Origin: Flavobacteriaceae bacterium
Lineage (GTDB): Bacteria; Bacteroidota; Bacteroidia; Flavobacteriales; Flavobacteriaceae
Direction: 5' to 3'
Assembly: GCA_018402135.1 (NCBI GenBank)
Contig: JAGYJF010000006.1
Coordinates: forward strand, 96,921-160,920
DNA: 64,000 bases
In this document: piece by piece, positions 52,883 through 62,410 of the stretch
Layout: every line of letters begins with the position of its first letter
Position numbering within the stretch: the first letter of the stretch is position 1
Position numbers and translations under genes: made by a program
The notes under the pieces: generated by a model
Told to the model about the DNA's origin: nothing
Seen by the model: only the letters and a program-made list of their open reading frames with translations
Databases searched by the model: none

Positions 52883-53728
52883 TTAATAATCACCTAAAGT
52901 TTCTTCGTTTTGAGCTAAACCAATGGCCAATTGATCATCATTAGGGGCTTTCCCATGCCATGCATGTGTATGCATCATAAAATCTACGCCATTACCCATT
53001 ATTGTTTTTAACAAGACGCAAACAGGCTTTTGTTGGTTGGTTTTGGATTTTGCAAGATTCATACCTTCAATTATGGCTTCAATATTGTTGCCTTCATCGA
53101 TTTCAACCACTACCCAACCGAAAGCTTCAAATTTTTCTTTAATATTACCCATAGGTAGTACATCATCTGTTGCACCATCAATTTGCTGACCGTTTAAATC
53201 TACTGTTGCAATTAAATTATCAATTTTATTTCCCGCAGCATACATAATGGCTTCCCAGTTTTGACCTTCTTGTAATTCGCCATCACCGTGAAGGCTGTAT
53301 ATCAAGCTAGGGTCGTTATTAAGTTTTTTGGTTTGAGCAGCACCAATAGCAACTGACATTCCTTGACCTAAAGAACCTGAGGCGATTCTTACACCAGGTA
53401 AACCTTCGTGTGTAGTGGGATGTCCTTGAAGTCTTGAATTTATTAATCTAAAAGTACTCAGCTCTTCAACGTCAAAATAACCAGTTCTTGCTAAAACGCT
53501 ATAGAATACAGGTGAAATATGGCCATTTGATAAAAAGAATAGGTCTTCACCAACGCCATCCATATTAAATTCTTTTTTATGATTCATGAGAACCTTATAG
53601 AGTACCACAAAAAATTCGGCACAACCGAGCGAACCGCCTGGATGTCCTGAGTTTACCTTGTGAACCATTCTTAAAATATCTCTTCTTACTTGGGTGGTAA
53701 GAAGGGTTAATGCTTTAATATCGGGCAT
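52883..53728 (-). CDS. transketolase, N-terminal (thiamine diphosphate-binding) subunit
   Basis: This 281-aa protein has the transketolase start RRDILRMVHKVNSGHPGGSL, SLGQGMSVAIGAAQTKKL and the ThDP/Mg motif GDGELQEGQNWEAIMYAAGN (GDG-x-N type) at about residues 152-171. Only the first domain is present; the rest is in the gene at 51864-52817. It has an exact promoter upstream (53754-53784). Confidence 0.95.
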   Translation of the reverse strand: MPDIKALTLLTTQVRRDILRMVHKVNSGHPGGSLGCAEFFVVLYKVLMNHKKEFNMDGVGEDLFFLSNGHISPVFYSVLARTGYFDVEELSTFRLINSRLQGHPTTHEGLPGVRIASGSLGQGMSVAIGAAQTKKLNNDPSLIYSLHGDGELQEGQNWEAIMYAAGNKIDNLIATVDLNGQQIDGATDDVLPMGNIKEKFEAFGWVVVEIDEGNNIEAIIEGMNLAKSKTNQQKPVCVLLKTIMGNGVDFMMHTHAWHGKAPNDDQLAIGLAQNEETLGDY

Positions 53729-53753
53729 GTTTTATTGTTTAAATTAGTTGGGT

Positions 53754-53784
53754 CAAAAATAGGTTTTTCAAACCCCTAAACAAA
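53754..53784 (-). promoter_or_regulatory. promoter of the transketolase operon
   Basis: On the minus strand TTTG (53784-53781), 19 nt, TATTTTTG (53761-53754). The transcript would start near 53748, 20 nt before the ATG at 53728. Confidence 0.75.
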
Positions 53785-53866
53785 AACAGATTTCTATCAG
53801 TTATTAACGAATTGTGAGCATTTGCTAACAATTCAATTTTTCTGGTCACCAGTCATTCTAGTTAAT

Positions 53867-53874
53867 TATCTTTG
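53867..53874 (+). promoter_or_regulatory. -7 box of tgt
   Basis: TATCTTTG fits TAnnTTTG, 21 nt before ATG 53896. The in-frame TTG at 53872 overlaps the box and is not the start. Confidence 0.5.
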
Positions 53875-53895
53875 CCAATTGAGCGAATAAAAATT

Positions 53896-55026
53896 ATGAT
53901 ATTTAATATACAAGCCAAAGACGCACAAACCAAAGCAAGAGCCGGTACTTTAATCACAGATCACGGGGAAATTGAAACCCCTATTTTCATGCCAGTTGGA
54001 ACAGTTGGAACTGTGAAAGGTGTTCATCAAAGAGAATTAAAAAACGATATTAATCCGGATATAATTTTAGGAAACACCTACCATCTTTATCTTAGACCAC
54101 AAACCAATATTCTTGAACAAGCTGGCGGTTTACACAAGTTTATTAATTGGGACAGAAATATTTTAACCGATTCGGGTGGATATCAAGTTTACTCCTTATC
54201 CGCCAATAGAAAAATTAAGGAAGAAGGCGTTAAATTCAAGAGTCATATTGATGGGAGCTATCATGTTTTTACACCCGAAAATGTTATGGAAATTCAACGA
54301 ACCATCGGTGCAGATATCATCATGGCTTTTGACGAATGTACACCGTATCCATGCGATTATAATTACGCCAAGCGTTCAATGCATATGACCCATCGTTGGC
54401 TGGAACGATGTTTAAAACACCTTGAAATTACGCCATTCAAATACGACTATAAACAAACTTTTTTTCCGATTGTACAAGGAAGTACTTATAAAGATTTACG
54501 CATGCAGTCTGCCGAGTATATTGCAGGTGTAAATGCTGAAGGAAATGCAATTGGCGGTCTATCTGTAGGAGAACCTGCCGAAGAAATGTACGCCATGACC
54601 GAGGTAGTTTGCGATATTTTACCCCATGAAAAACCAAGATACCTAATGGGTGTTGGTACGCCTATCAATATTTTAGAAAATATAGCGTTAGGTGTAGATA
54701 TGTTTGATTGTGTGATGCCAACTCGTAATGCCAGAAATGGTATGTTATTCACTGCGCACGGAACCATCAACATTAATAATAAAAAGTGGGCCGACGATTT
54801 TTCACCTATTGACGAAATGGATATTACTTTTGTGGATTTAGAATATTCCAAAGCCTATTTACGTCATTTATTTACCGTAAATGAATTACTAGGTAAGCAA
54901 ATTGCAACCATTCATAATTTAGGATTTTACCTTTGGTTGGTTCGTGAAGCGAGAAAGCATATCATTGCAGGAGATTTTAAAGCGTGGAAAGAAATGATGG
55001 TGAAACAAATGGATAAAAGACTTTAA
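53896..55026 (+). CDS. tgt: queuine tRNA-ribosyltransferase (tRNA-guanine transglycosylase)
   Basis: This is a 376-aa protein from ATG 53896. Key active-site blocks are intact: LTDSGGYQVYSL with Asp92, MAFDECTPYPCDY, PIVQGSTYKDLR, GLSVGE and GVDMFDCVMPTRNARNG with the nucleophilic Asp. The zinc site is altered: where bacterial enzymes have C-x-C-x2-C, positions 309, 311 and 314 are Asp, Thr and Asp; only the His (His340 in IATIHNLGFYLWL) remains. It exchanges guanine for preQ1 at position 34 of tRNA-Asp, -Asn, -His and -Tyr. The LptF/G permease gene follows 59 bp downstream. Confidence 0.93.
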   Translation: MIFNIQAKDAQTKARAGTLITDHGEIETPIFMPVGTVGTVKGVHQRELKNDINPDIILGNTYHLYLRPQTNILEQAGGLHKFINWDRNILTDSGGYQVYSLSANRKIKEEGVKFKSHIDGSYHVFTPENVMEIQRTIGADIIMAFDECTPYPCDYNYAKRSMHMTHRWLERCLKHLEITPFKYDYKQTFFPIVQGSTYKDLRMQSAEYIAGVNAEGNAIGGLSVGEPAEEMYAMTEVVCDILPHEKPRYLMGVGTPINILENIALGVDMFDCVMPTRNARNGMLFTAHGTININNKKWADDFSPIDEMDITFVDLEYSKAYLRHLFTVNELLGKQIATIHNLGFYLWLVREARKHIIAGDFKAWKEMMVKQMDKRL

Positions 55027-55085
55027 TTTGAAGAATAAATTCATCATATAAAACCTAATTTTATAATTAATAATCTTTAGAGGGA

Positions 55086-56162
55086 TTGAAAATTTTAGAC
55101 TGGTACATATTAAAGCGGTATCTTTTAACCTTTACGATGATGCTTCTGCTATTTATTCCTATTGGAATAACGGTAGATTTAGCTGAAAAAATCGGAAAAA
55201 TTCTCGCGAATGAAGCACCATTTGGTGCTGTGGCGAACTATTACTTAAACTTCACTATATATTTTGCCAATTTATTATTTCCATTGTTTTTATTTTTATC
55301 AGTGATTTGGTTTACTTCAAAACTTGCCAATAATACCGAAATTGTAGCATTTCTTAGTTCTGGTGTGTCGTTTTCTAGATTTTTAAGACCTTATATTATC
55401 GGAGCAACCATTGTATCTGCTTTTGCATTATTATTAGGTTTAGTTTTGGCGCCTATTGCTAGCAAGGGATTTAATGAATTTAAATATGAATACCTTTCTA
55501 AAGGTAAAAAAGTTCAAGAAACCGAAAACATTTATAGGCAAATCAATGAAAACGAGATTATTTATGTTAGTCGATTTGATGCTTCTAATAAAACAGGCTA
55601 TAATTTTACTTTAGAACATTTTAACGGAAATGTGATGGCGTATAAAATTTTTGCCGATAATATTAAATACATTGAGGAAGATAGTACTTTTAGATTAATA
55701 AGATATGTAAAACGCAAAGTTGGCGAAAGCAATGATATTATTGAAGTAGCTAGAAGAAAAGATACTATTTTCGATTTTGATTTAGACGATTTATCACCTG
55801 TAACGTACATGGCAGAAACTTTAAGCTACAAGGACTTAAATGATTTTATAGAAAAAGAAAAATTGCGAGGCTCCTCAAATATCGGAAGATATGAAGTGGT
55901 AAAATATAAAAAATGGAGTTTGCCTGTTTCGGTGTTTATACTAACTATTATCGCTGTGGCCGTTTCTTCTATAAAACGACGTGGTGGAATGGGCGTTAAT
56001 TTAGCTTTTGGAATTAGCATTGCCATGATTTTTGTGTTTTTCGATAAGGTATTTGGGGTCATGGCAGAGCAATCTGATTTTCCACCACTGGTGGCGGTAT
56101 GGCTTCCAAACGTCGTTTTTGGTATTCTAGCTATTTACCTGTTGTACAATGCCAAACGATAA
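55086..56162 (+). CDS. LptF/LptG-family permease (YjgP/YjgQ)
   Basis: This 358-aa protein starts at TTG 55086 (MKILDWYILKRYLLTFTMML), the usual start of the family. Six membrane helices, three at each end (about residues 14-36, 55-80, 100-125 and 280-355), flank a periplasmic beta-jelly-roll (about 140-260). It forms part of the ABC system that lifts lipopolysaccharide from the inner membrane. Which of LptF or LptG it represents is unclear. It follows tgt, as in many flavobacteria, and overlaps the EamA gene by 14 nt. Confidence 0.93.
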   Translation: MKILDWYILKRYLLTFTMMLLLFIPIGITVDLAEKIGKILANEAPFGAVANYYLNFTIYFANLLFPLFLFLSVIWFTSKLANNTEIVAFLSSGVSFSRFLRPYIIGATIVSAFALLLGLVLAPIASKGFNEFKYEYLSKGKKVQETENIYRQINENEIIYVSRFDASNKTGYNFTLEHFNGNVMAYKIFADNIKYIEEDSTFRLIRYVKRKVGESNDIIEVARRKDTIFDFDLDDLSPVTYMAETLSYKDLNDFIEKEKLRGSSNIGRYEVVKYKKWSLPVSVFILTIIAVAVSSIKRRGGMGVNLAFGISIAMIFVFFDKVFGVMAEQSDFPPLVAVWLPNVVFGILAIYLLYNAKR

Positions 56163-57063
56163 GTTAAAACATTATTTACACCTTCATTTTTTAGTATTTA
56201 TTGCTGGATTTACCGCTATTTTAGGTGAATTGATTACCATTGGCTCCATTCCGCTCGTATGGTTTAGAATGCTCATTGCTGTGGTATTGATGCTTATATT
56301 TGCAGGGATCACTAAAACCAACATTAACCTTAGTAAAGCTACCATCCTAAAATTTGCAGTAGCCGGTATTATTATCGCCCTGCATTGGATTACTTTTTTT
56401 GAAGCCATTAATCAATCCAATGTATCGTTAACATTGGCAACCTTTTCAACCGGAGCGTTTTTTGCCTCCTTTATTGAGCCGATATTTTTCAAAAGAAAAA
56501 TTAGATTTTACGAAATTTTGTTTGGGCTGTTGGTTGTGGTTGGTTTGATATTGATTACCCATAGCGAAATGCGTTATATAAACGGTATCATTTTAGGTAT
56601 AACTTCAGCATTTTTATCGTCCTTGTTTGCAGTAATTAATGGCAGGTTTATTGAAAAGTATAATGCCACAACCATTTCTATTTACGAATTTTTAAGTGGG
56701 ATCATTTTTATAAGCCTGTTTCTTTTAATTTTTAAAGGTGGTTTTTCGGTTGAATATTTTATTTTAAGTACCTCCGATTGGATTTATCTTTTTATCTTAG
56801 GTTCAATTTGTACCGCTTATGCCTTTATAGGTTCTGTTCATATTATGCGATTTATTAGTCCATACACTGTGGTACTAAGTTACAATTTAGAGCCAGTTTA
56901 TGGGATAATTTTAGCCGTTATATTGTTTCCAGAAAAGGAAATCATGAGTCCGCTTTTTTATGCGGGAGTCGCATTAATTTTATTGATTGTTTTAGCCGAT
57001 GTCATACTAAAAAATTCAAAATTTAAATCAAAAAAAACCAGATATTTTAAGGTAAAGGCATAA
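56149..57063 (+). CDS. DMT/EamA-family transporter
   Basis: This 304-aa protein has ten membrane helices in two EamA repeats; motifs include IIALHWITFFEAINQSNVSL in the first and TAYAFIGSVHIMRFISPYTV in the second. A basic tail (KNSKFKSKKTRYFKVKA) ends it. It is a drug/metabolite-type exporter of unknown substrate. It overlaps the LptF/G gene by 14 nt and is probably on the same transcript. Confidence 0.92.
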   Translation: MPNDKLKHYLHLHFLVFIAGFTAILGELITIGSIPLVWFRMLIAVVLMLIFAGITKTNINLSKATILKFAVAGIIIALHWITFFEAINQSNVSLTLATFSTGAFFASFIEPIFFKRKIRFYEILFGLLVVVGLILITHSEMRYINGIILGITSAFLSSLFAVINGRFIEKYNATTISIYEFLSGIIFISLFLLIFKGGFSVEYFILSTSDWIYLFILGSICTAYAFIGSVHIMRFISPYTVVLSYNLEPVYGIILAVILFPEKEIMSPLFYAGVALILLIVLADVILKNSKFKSKKTRYFKVKA

Positions 57064-57188
57064 GTATTTGAACGTAATACGGTAGATTTTTGATAAAAAT
57101 TGCTTTTGATAAGTTCATTATAAATTTTAAGATTTAACGTTAAAAAATTGTAGTTTTGTGCACTAACTATAACTAAAATTTGTTTCTG

Positions 57189-58142
57189 ATGGAGTATTTA
57201 GAATTCGAACTTCCCATTAAAGAATTACAAGAGCAATTAGCAAAATGCCGAGTGATAGGTAAGGAAAGCGATGTTGATGTTACTGAAACTTGCCAGCAAA
57301 TTGAAAAGAAACTCATCTCTACCAAAACCGAAATTTATAAAAACCTTACTCCCTGGCAACGCGTTCAATTATCGCGTCATCCTAACCGACCATACACAAT
57401 GGATCATATTAGGGCTTTGTGTGGCGAAACGTTTCTTGAGTTGCATGGTGATAGAGGTGTAAAGGATGATAAAGCCATGGTTGGCGGTTTAGGAAAAATA
57501 GGAGACCAATCGTTTATGATTGTTGGTCAACAAAAAGGTTTCAATACAAAAACCAGACAATATAGAAACTTCGGAATGTCAAATCCTGAAGGTTACCGTA
57601 AGGCATTACGATTGATGAAATCGGCTGAGAAATTTGGAATTCCAGTATTAACCTTAATAGATACTCCTGGGGCTTATCCAGGTTTGGAAGCAGAAGAACG
57701 TGGTCAAGGTGAGGCTATTGCTCGAAATATTTTAGAAATGACACGACTTAAAGTACCCATTATCACTGTTATTATTGGTGAAGGCGCTTCGGGTGGTGCC
57801 CTAGGTATAGGTGTTGGCGATCGTGTTTTAATGTTAGAAAATACGTGGTATTCGGTTATTTCGCCTGAATCCTGTTCGTCCATTCTCTGGAGAAGCTGGG
57901 AATATAAGGAACAAGCGGCCGAAGCACTAAAACTGACAGCGCCAGACATGAAAAAATTGAAATTGGTGGATGAAATAATTAAAGAACCTCTTGGCGGTGC
58001 TCATACCGACAGAGAAACAACTTTTTTATCGGTTCAAAAAGCCATTCTTAAATCTTTTGAGGTGCTAAATAAATTATCACCAAAGGATTTGGTTAAACAA
58101 CGCATGGACAAATATGAAAATATGGGTGTGTTTAAAGGTTAA
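57189..58142 (+). CDS. accA: acetyl-CoA carboxylase carboxyltransferase subunit alpha
   Basis: This is a 317-aa protein from ATG 57189 ([18 protein letters not shown]). It has the AccA crotonase-like core: [59 protein letters not shown] and [16 protein letters not shown]. It transfers the carboxyl group from biotin to acetyl-CoA, the first step of fatty acid synthesis. The accD partner is elsewhere. A strong terminator follows. Confidence 0.97.
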   Translation: MEYLEFELPIKELQEQLAKCRVIGKESDVDVTETCQQIEKKLISTKTEIYKNLTPWQRVQLSRHPNRPYTMDHIRALCGETFLELHGDRGVKDDKAMVGGLGKIGDQSFMIVGQQKGFNTKTRQYRNFGMSNPEGYRKALRLMKSAEKFGIPVLTLIDTPGAYPGLEAEERGQGEAIARNILEMTRLKVPIITVIIGEGASGGALGIGVGDRVLMLENTWYSVISPESCSSILWRSWEYKEQAAEALKLTAPDMKKLKLVDEIIKEPLGGAHTDRETTFLSVQKAILKSFEVLNKLSPKDLVKQRMDKYENMGVFKG

Positions 58143-58165
58143 TTCAAACTCACTTAACTATATAT

Positions 58166-58197
58166 AAAAATCGAAATGAATCATTTCGATTTTTTTT
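58166..58197 (+). terminator. terminator of accA
   Basis: The arms AAAAATCGAAATGA / TCATTTCGATTTTT are perfectly complementary around a central A, and eight T follow. Confidence 0.88.
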
Positions 58198-58297
58198 ATG
58201 CTTATCAACAATAAAAGGGAGTTATTAACAGTTGAAATGTTAATGACCTGTTGAGATTCTAAATATTTTTATGTACCTTATATCGATACCTTTTAAT

Positions 58298-58305
58298 TAC
58301 TTTCG
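58298..58305 (+). promoter_or_regulatory. probable -7 box of dnaB
   Basis: TACTTTCG is close to TAnnTTTG and ends 5 nt before the dnaB ATG, so the transcript would be nearly leaderless. Confidence 0.35.
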
Positions 58306-58310
58306 CTGTT

Positions 58311-59840
58311 ATGAAACAAACCAATCCAACCCCTGCATACAAAGTAGATAAAAGTACGCTTATAAGTTTAGAGAAAGGAAAAATCCCTCCTCAAGCTATT
58401 GATTTAGAAGAAGTTGTTCTTGGAGCAATGATGATTGATAAAAAAGGCGTTGACGAAGTTATTGACATTTTAAGTCCGGAAGCATTCTATAAAGAAGCCC
58501 ACCAGCATATTTTTGAAGCCATATATAAACTGTTTCAAGATAGCCAGCCAGTTGACTTATTAACCGTTTCTAGCCAATTAAAAAAAGATTTAAAATTAGA
58601 TACTGTTGGAGGTGATTTTTACCTGATTTCTTTAACCCAACGCGTATCATCTTCAGCACATATTGAGTTTCACGCGCGTATTATTTTGCAAAAATTTATC
58701 CAACGAAGTTTGATAAAAATTTCTAGCGAAATTATTGAAGAAGCTTACGATGAAACTAAAGATGTTTTTGATTTATTAGATAATGCGGAAGCTAAATTAT
58801 ACGAAGTAACGCAAGGCAATGTCAAAAAATCAACCGAAACAGCCCAAAGTTTAGTAATTCAAGCCAAGAAAAAAATTGAAGAAATTGCCAATAAAGAAGG
58901 CCTGAGCGGCATTCCTTCAGGCTTTGATAAATTAGATAAATTAACCTCTGGTTGGCAGCCAAGTGACTTGGTAATTATAGCAGCGCGACCTGGTATGGGT
59001 AAAACTGCCTTAACCTTGTCGATGGCACGAAATATTGCTGTGAATGCAAACATCCCTGTGGCATTTTTTTCCTTAGAAATGTCTTCTGTTCAGCTTATTA
59101 CCCGTTTAATTTCGAGTGAAACTGGCTTGTCTTCAGAAAAATTGCGTACTGGTCGACTTGAAAAACATGAATGGGAACAATTAAACGTTAAAGTAAAAGC
59201 TTTGGAACAAGCGCCGCTTTATATAGATGACACGCCATCATTGTCCATTTTTGATTTGCGAGCAAAGGCGAGACGATTGTCTTCACAATACGGAATTAAA
59301 TTAATTGTAGTAGATTATTTGCAATTAATGACCGCTGGAGGCAGCCAAAAAGGAGGTAACCGAGAGCAAGAAATATCGACTATTTCTCGTAACCTTAAAG
59401 CATTGGCTAAAGAACTTGAGCTTCCTGTTATTGCTTTGTCTCAGTTGTCGCGTGCCGTTGAAACACGTGGTGGCAGTAAAAGACCTTTGCTTTCCGATTT
59501 AAGAGAATCTGGTGCTATTGAGCAAGATGCCGATATCGTTTCGTTTATCTATCGTCCCGAATATTATAAAATTGATGAATGGGATGATGATGAACGTTCA
59601 CCAACCGAAGGTCAAGCCGAATTTATTGTTGCTAAGCATCGTAATGGCGGACTCGATAATATTAGGATGAAGTTTATTGGCCATTTAGGTAAATTTGATA
59701 ATTTGGATGATTTTGAAACACCGTTCGGAGAATTTCATTCTAAAATGAACGCTGCCGCCAATGACAACACCTTCAAACCTGATAATTTACCATCAGCTGA
59801 TGAAGCCTTTGGAAACAACGAAAACGACGTTCCGTTTTAA
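58311..59840 (+). CDS. dnaB: replicative DNA helicase DnaB
   Basis: This 509-aa protein has the N-terminal DnaB domain (PPQAIDLEEVVLGAMMIDKK, about residues 28-130), a linker and the RecA-like domain with Walker A ARPGMGKT at about 225-232, Walker B LIVVDYLQLM, DLRESGAIEQDADIVSFIYR and the Arg finger region KHRNGG. It unwinds DNA at the replication fork. There is no intein or other insertion. It is monocistronic. Confidence 0.97.
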   Translation: MKQTNPTPAYKVDKSTLISLEKGKIPPQAIDLEEVVLGAMMIDKKGVDEVIDILSPEAFYKEAHQHIFEAIYKLFQDSQPVDLLTVSSQLKKDLKLDTVGGDFYLISLTQRVSSSAHIEFHARIILQKFIQRSLIKISSEIIEEAYDETKDVFDLLDNAEAKLYEVTQGNVKKSTETAQSLVIQAKKKIEEIANKEGLSGIPSGFDKLDKLTSGWQPSDLVIIAARPGMGKTALTLSMARNIAVNANIPVAFFSLEMSSVQLITRLISSETGLSSEKLRTGRLEKHEWEQLNVKVKALEQAPLYIDDTPSLSIFDLRAKARRLSSQYGIKLIVVDYLQLMTAGGSQKGGNREQEISTISRNLKALAKELELPVIALSQLSRAVETRGGSKRPLLSDLRESGAIEQDADIVSFIYRPEYYKIDEWDDDERSPTEGQAEFIVAKHRNGGLDNIRMKFIGHLGKFDNLDDFETPFGEFHSKMNAAANDNTFKPDNLPSADEAFGNNENDVPF

Positions 59841-59923
59841 TAACGTGAAATTAATCTTAATATTAGATTTTAATCATTTCATTTTCGGCTTTTTGAATTA
59901 TTTTTACAGAAATATTTAATTTA

Positions 59924-60979
59924 ATGCTTCAAGAGCGCCGCACCACTAATATTCTTTTGCTAATTATAGCAGTTCCAGTTATGTTTATAATACTTAAACA
60001 ACTGGCGTTTATTTTTGTACCGCTTTTTTCTTCTATGTTTATCGCATTATTGTTTTTGCCAATTATGCGTTGGCTTAATAAACGTAATGTGCCTAAATAT
60101 GTGAGTGTTGTAATTGTTTTATTAATTGTTTTTATTGCTATTAAACTGGGTATTGAACTTATTCAACTTACGAGTAGAGAAATTGTTGCTACTAAAGACG
60201 GGTTTTTGCAAAATGCAAGTGTGAAATTGAATCAATTTACAGATTATTTAGAAACAGTTTTTGGATTGAATGTTCAAATTAATAGAAATACATTTGAAGA
60301 ATACATAGGTCAAGGTAGTATAGCTACGACTTTAGGCGTTATTAATAATGTATTGACAAGAGCTTTAATGACTACTTTTTTTGTGGTTTTATGGTTAGTT
60401 GAATCTATTAATATTCAAAAATTAATGAATCAAACCATATTAAAACAAGAACGAACTTCAATTAAAACATTTATTAAAATAGAAAAAGATTTAATAACCT
60501 TTATTAAGGTGAAGTTCTCGGTAAGTCTCTTTACTGGAATCGGAATTGGTCTGGCGTGTTATTTCTTTGGTGTAAGCTTCCCATTATTTTGGGGATTGTT
60601 TGCGTTTTTAATAAATTTTGTTCAAATGGTTGGTTCTTTCATTTCTGTTATACTCTTGGCATTTTTCGCGTTTGTTGAAATGGATGTCTATTCTACTTTA
60701 TTGTTTTTTATATTAACAATCACTGCGGTTCAAGTGTTATTTGGTGCTATTCTAGAGCCAATTTTTATGGGCAAATCATTCTCAATAAATGTTATTGCTA
60801 TTTTAATTATGTTGATGTTCTGGGGCTACATTTGGGGAATTGCTGGTTTGATTATGGCTATTCCTATTACCGTTTTTGTTAAAATAATTGCCGAACAATT
60901 TGAATCTACTAAGATTGTCGCTACCTTACTTAATGGCAATAAATCGGCAAAAAACCCTCTAAATATTACTGTTAAATAA
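59924..60979 (+). CDS. AI-2E family (PerM-like) membrane transporter
   Basis: This 351-aa protein has about eight membrane helices. A start with RRTTNILLLIIAVPVMFIIL, a central soluble helical section (about residues 75-130) and the family end GAILEPIFMGKSFSINVIAI then LMFWGYIWGIAGLIMAIPIT match the AI-2E transporter family. Some members move autoinducer-2, others Na+ in exchange for H+; the substrate here is unknown. It has a signal-anchor N-terminus and no partner gene. Confidence 0.92.
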   Translation: MLQERRTTNILLLIIAVPVMFIILKQLAFIFVPLFSSMFIALLFLPIMRWLNKRNVPKYVSVVIVLLIVFIAIKLGIELIQLTSREIVATKDGFLQNASVKLNQFTDYLETVFGLNVQINRNTFEEYIGQGSIATTLGVINNVLTRALMTTFFVVLWLVESINIQKLMNQTILKQERTSIKTFIKIEKDLITFIKVKFSVSLFTGIGIGLACYFFGVSFPLFWGLFAFLINFVQMVGSFISVILLAFFAFVEMDVYSTLLFFILTITAVQVLFGAILEPIFMGKSFSINVIAILIMLMFWGYIWGIAGLIMAIPITVFVKIIAEQFESTKIVATLLNGNKSAKNPLNITVK

Positions 60980-61150
60980 CATTACTTAAAAGTTATATTC
61001 ATAACGAATCTTCATAAAGTAATAATAAATAGCAGCTTGTCTTGTTATAATATTTATATATTTAGCTTTTAAAGTTTAATTGGCAGGCCCATGTCTTATT
61101 ACGAGTTTAGATAATTTATTAAGATGTAGTAGGATAAAAAAGAATATAAA

Positions 61151-62410
61151 ATGATAAAGAAAATAATATTGATTTTTGTTGTGTTCATGTGCACCAAACT
61201 ACATGCCACTTATCTGTTAATTCCAATGGATGCTGATAGTCAATCCAATCATTTAAAAGCTTATGGTATAACTTATTGGACATTAGAGCGAGAATTAAAA
61301 GTTAAGTGGTTACTCAATTACCGCGGTGGGTCATTTTTGTTGCCGCACATTGAAAGTATCGAACGCGAATGCAAAATAAGAGGCGTTTCATACGAGTTAA
61401 TTTCTGATTCAAAAGCGAATGAGATTCTGGAACTAATCGATAGTCCTTCTCAAAACATGGAAGCCGTTGTACTAGAAAAGGCCCCAAAAATTGCGGTTTA
61501 CACTCCAAAATCTGATGTACCTTGGGATGACGCGGTAACTTTAGTACTAACTTATGCCGAAATACCATACGAAACTATCTATGACGAAGAGGTTTTAAAC
61601 GATGAGCTATTACTCTATGATTGGCTTCATTTACATCATGAAGATTTTACAGGACAATACGGAAAGTTTTACCGTGCATATCGTTCGGCTGCTTGGTACA
61701 TAAAAGAAAAAAAGGAAGCAGAAGCCTTGGCCCAACAATTGGGTTATGATAAAGTTTCGCAAGCAAAACTGGCCGTAGCGTTGAAAATTAGAGACTATGT
61801 TGTTGGCGGTGGATTTATGTTTGCGATGTGTTCTGCAACAGATAGTTTTGATATCGCTTTAGCTGCCGAAGGTGTTGATATTTGCGAACCAATGTTTGAT
61901 GGTGATGGCACCGATCCTGGCTATCAAAATAAAATAGATTACAATAAAACTTTTGCCTTTACAAATTTCACATTAGAGCGAAATCCGAATGTTTATGAGT
62001 TTTCGTCTATCGATATGACCCAAAAAAGGCAAGTACCAAAAATAACCGATTATTTTTCTTTAATGGAATACTCAGCCAAATGGGACCCAATTCCAACCAT
62101 GCTTACCCAGAACCACACGGCCTTAGTTAAAGGTTTTATGGGGCAAACCACCTCATATACACGCGACGAAATTAAATCAAATGTTTTGGTTATGGGTGAA
62201 AATAAATCCAGTGGTGAAGCACGATATATTCATGGCATAAAAGGAAAAGGTTTTTTTACCTTTTACGGTGGTCACGATCCCGAGGATTATACCCATAGAG
62301 TAGGAGACCCAAAAACAGAACTGGATTTACATCCAACCTCTCCTGGCTACAGACTTATATTAAATAACGTGTTGTTTCCAGCGGCTAAAAAGAAAAAGCA
62401 AAAGACATAA
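61151..62410 (+). CDS. exported protein of unknown function (often labelled asparagine synthetase B in flavobacteria)
   Basis: This 419-aa protein has a signal peptide (IILIFVVFMCTKLHA). It lacks the two domains of asparagine synthetase: no N-terminal Cys2 nucleophile glutaminase and no SGGxDS ATP site. Instead there is a Rossmann-like or class I amidotransferase-like centre: APKIAVYTPKSDVPWDDAVT, DWLHLHHEDFTGQYGKFYRA and VVGGGFMFAMCSATDSFDIA, with a Cys in an elbow-like turn at about residue 226. The end (GHDPEDYTHRVGDPKTELDL) is polar and conserved-looking. I think it is a periplasmic or secreted protein of unassigned function. Confidence 0.8.
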   Translation: MIKKIILIFVVFMCTKLHATYLLIPMDADSQSNHLKAYGITYWTLERELKVKWLLNYRGGSFLLPHIESIERECKIRGVSYELISDSKANEILELIDSPSQNMEAVVLEKAPKIAVYTPKSDVPWDDAVTLVLTYAEIPYETIYDEEVLNDELLLYDWLHLHHEDFTGQYGKFYRAYRSAAWYIKEKKEAEALAQQLGYDKVSQAKLAVALKIRDYVVGGGFMFAMCSATDSFDIALAAEGVDICEPMFDGDGTDPGYQNKIDYNKTFAFTNFTLERNPNVYEFSSIDMTQKRQVPKITDYFSLMEYSAKWDPIPTMLTQNHTALVKGFMGQTTSYTRDEIKSNVLVMGENKSSGEARYIHGIKGKGFFTFYGGHDPEDYTHRVGDPKTELDLHPTSPGYRLILNNVLFPAAKKKKQKT

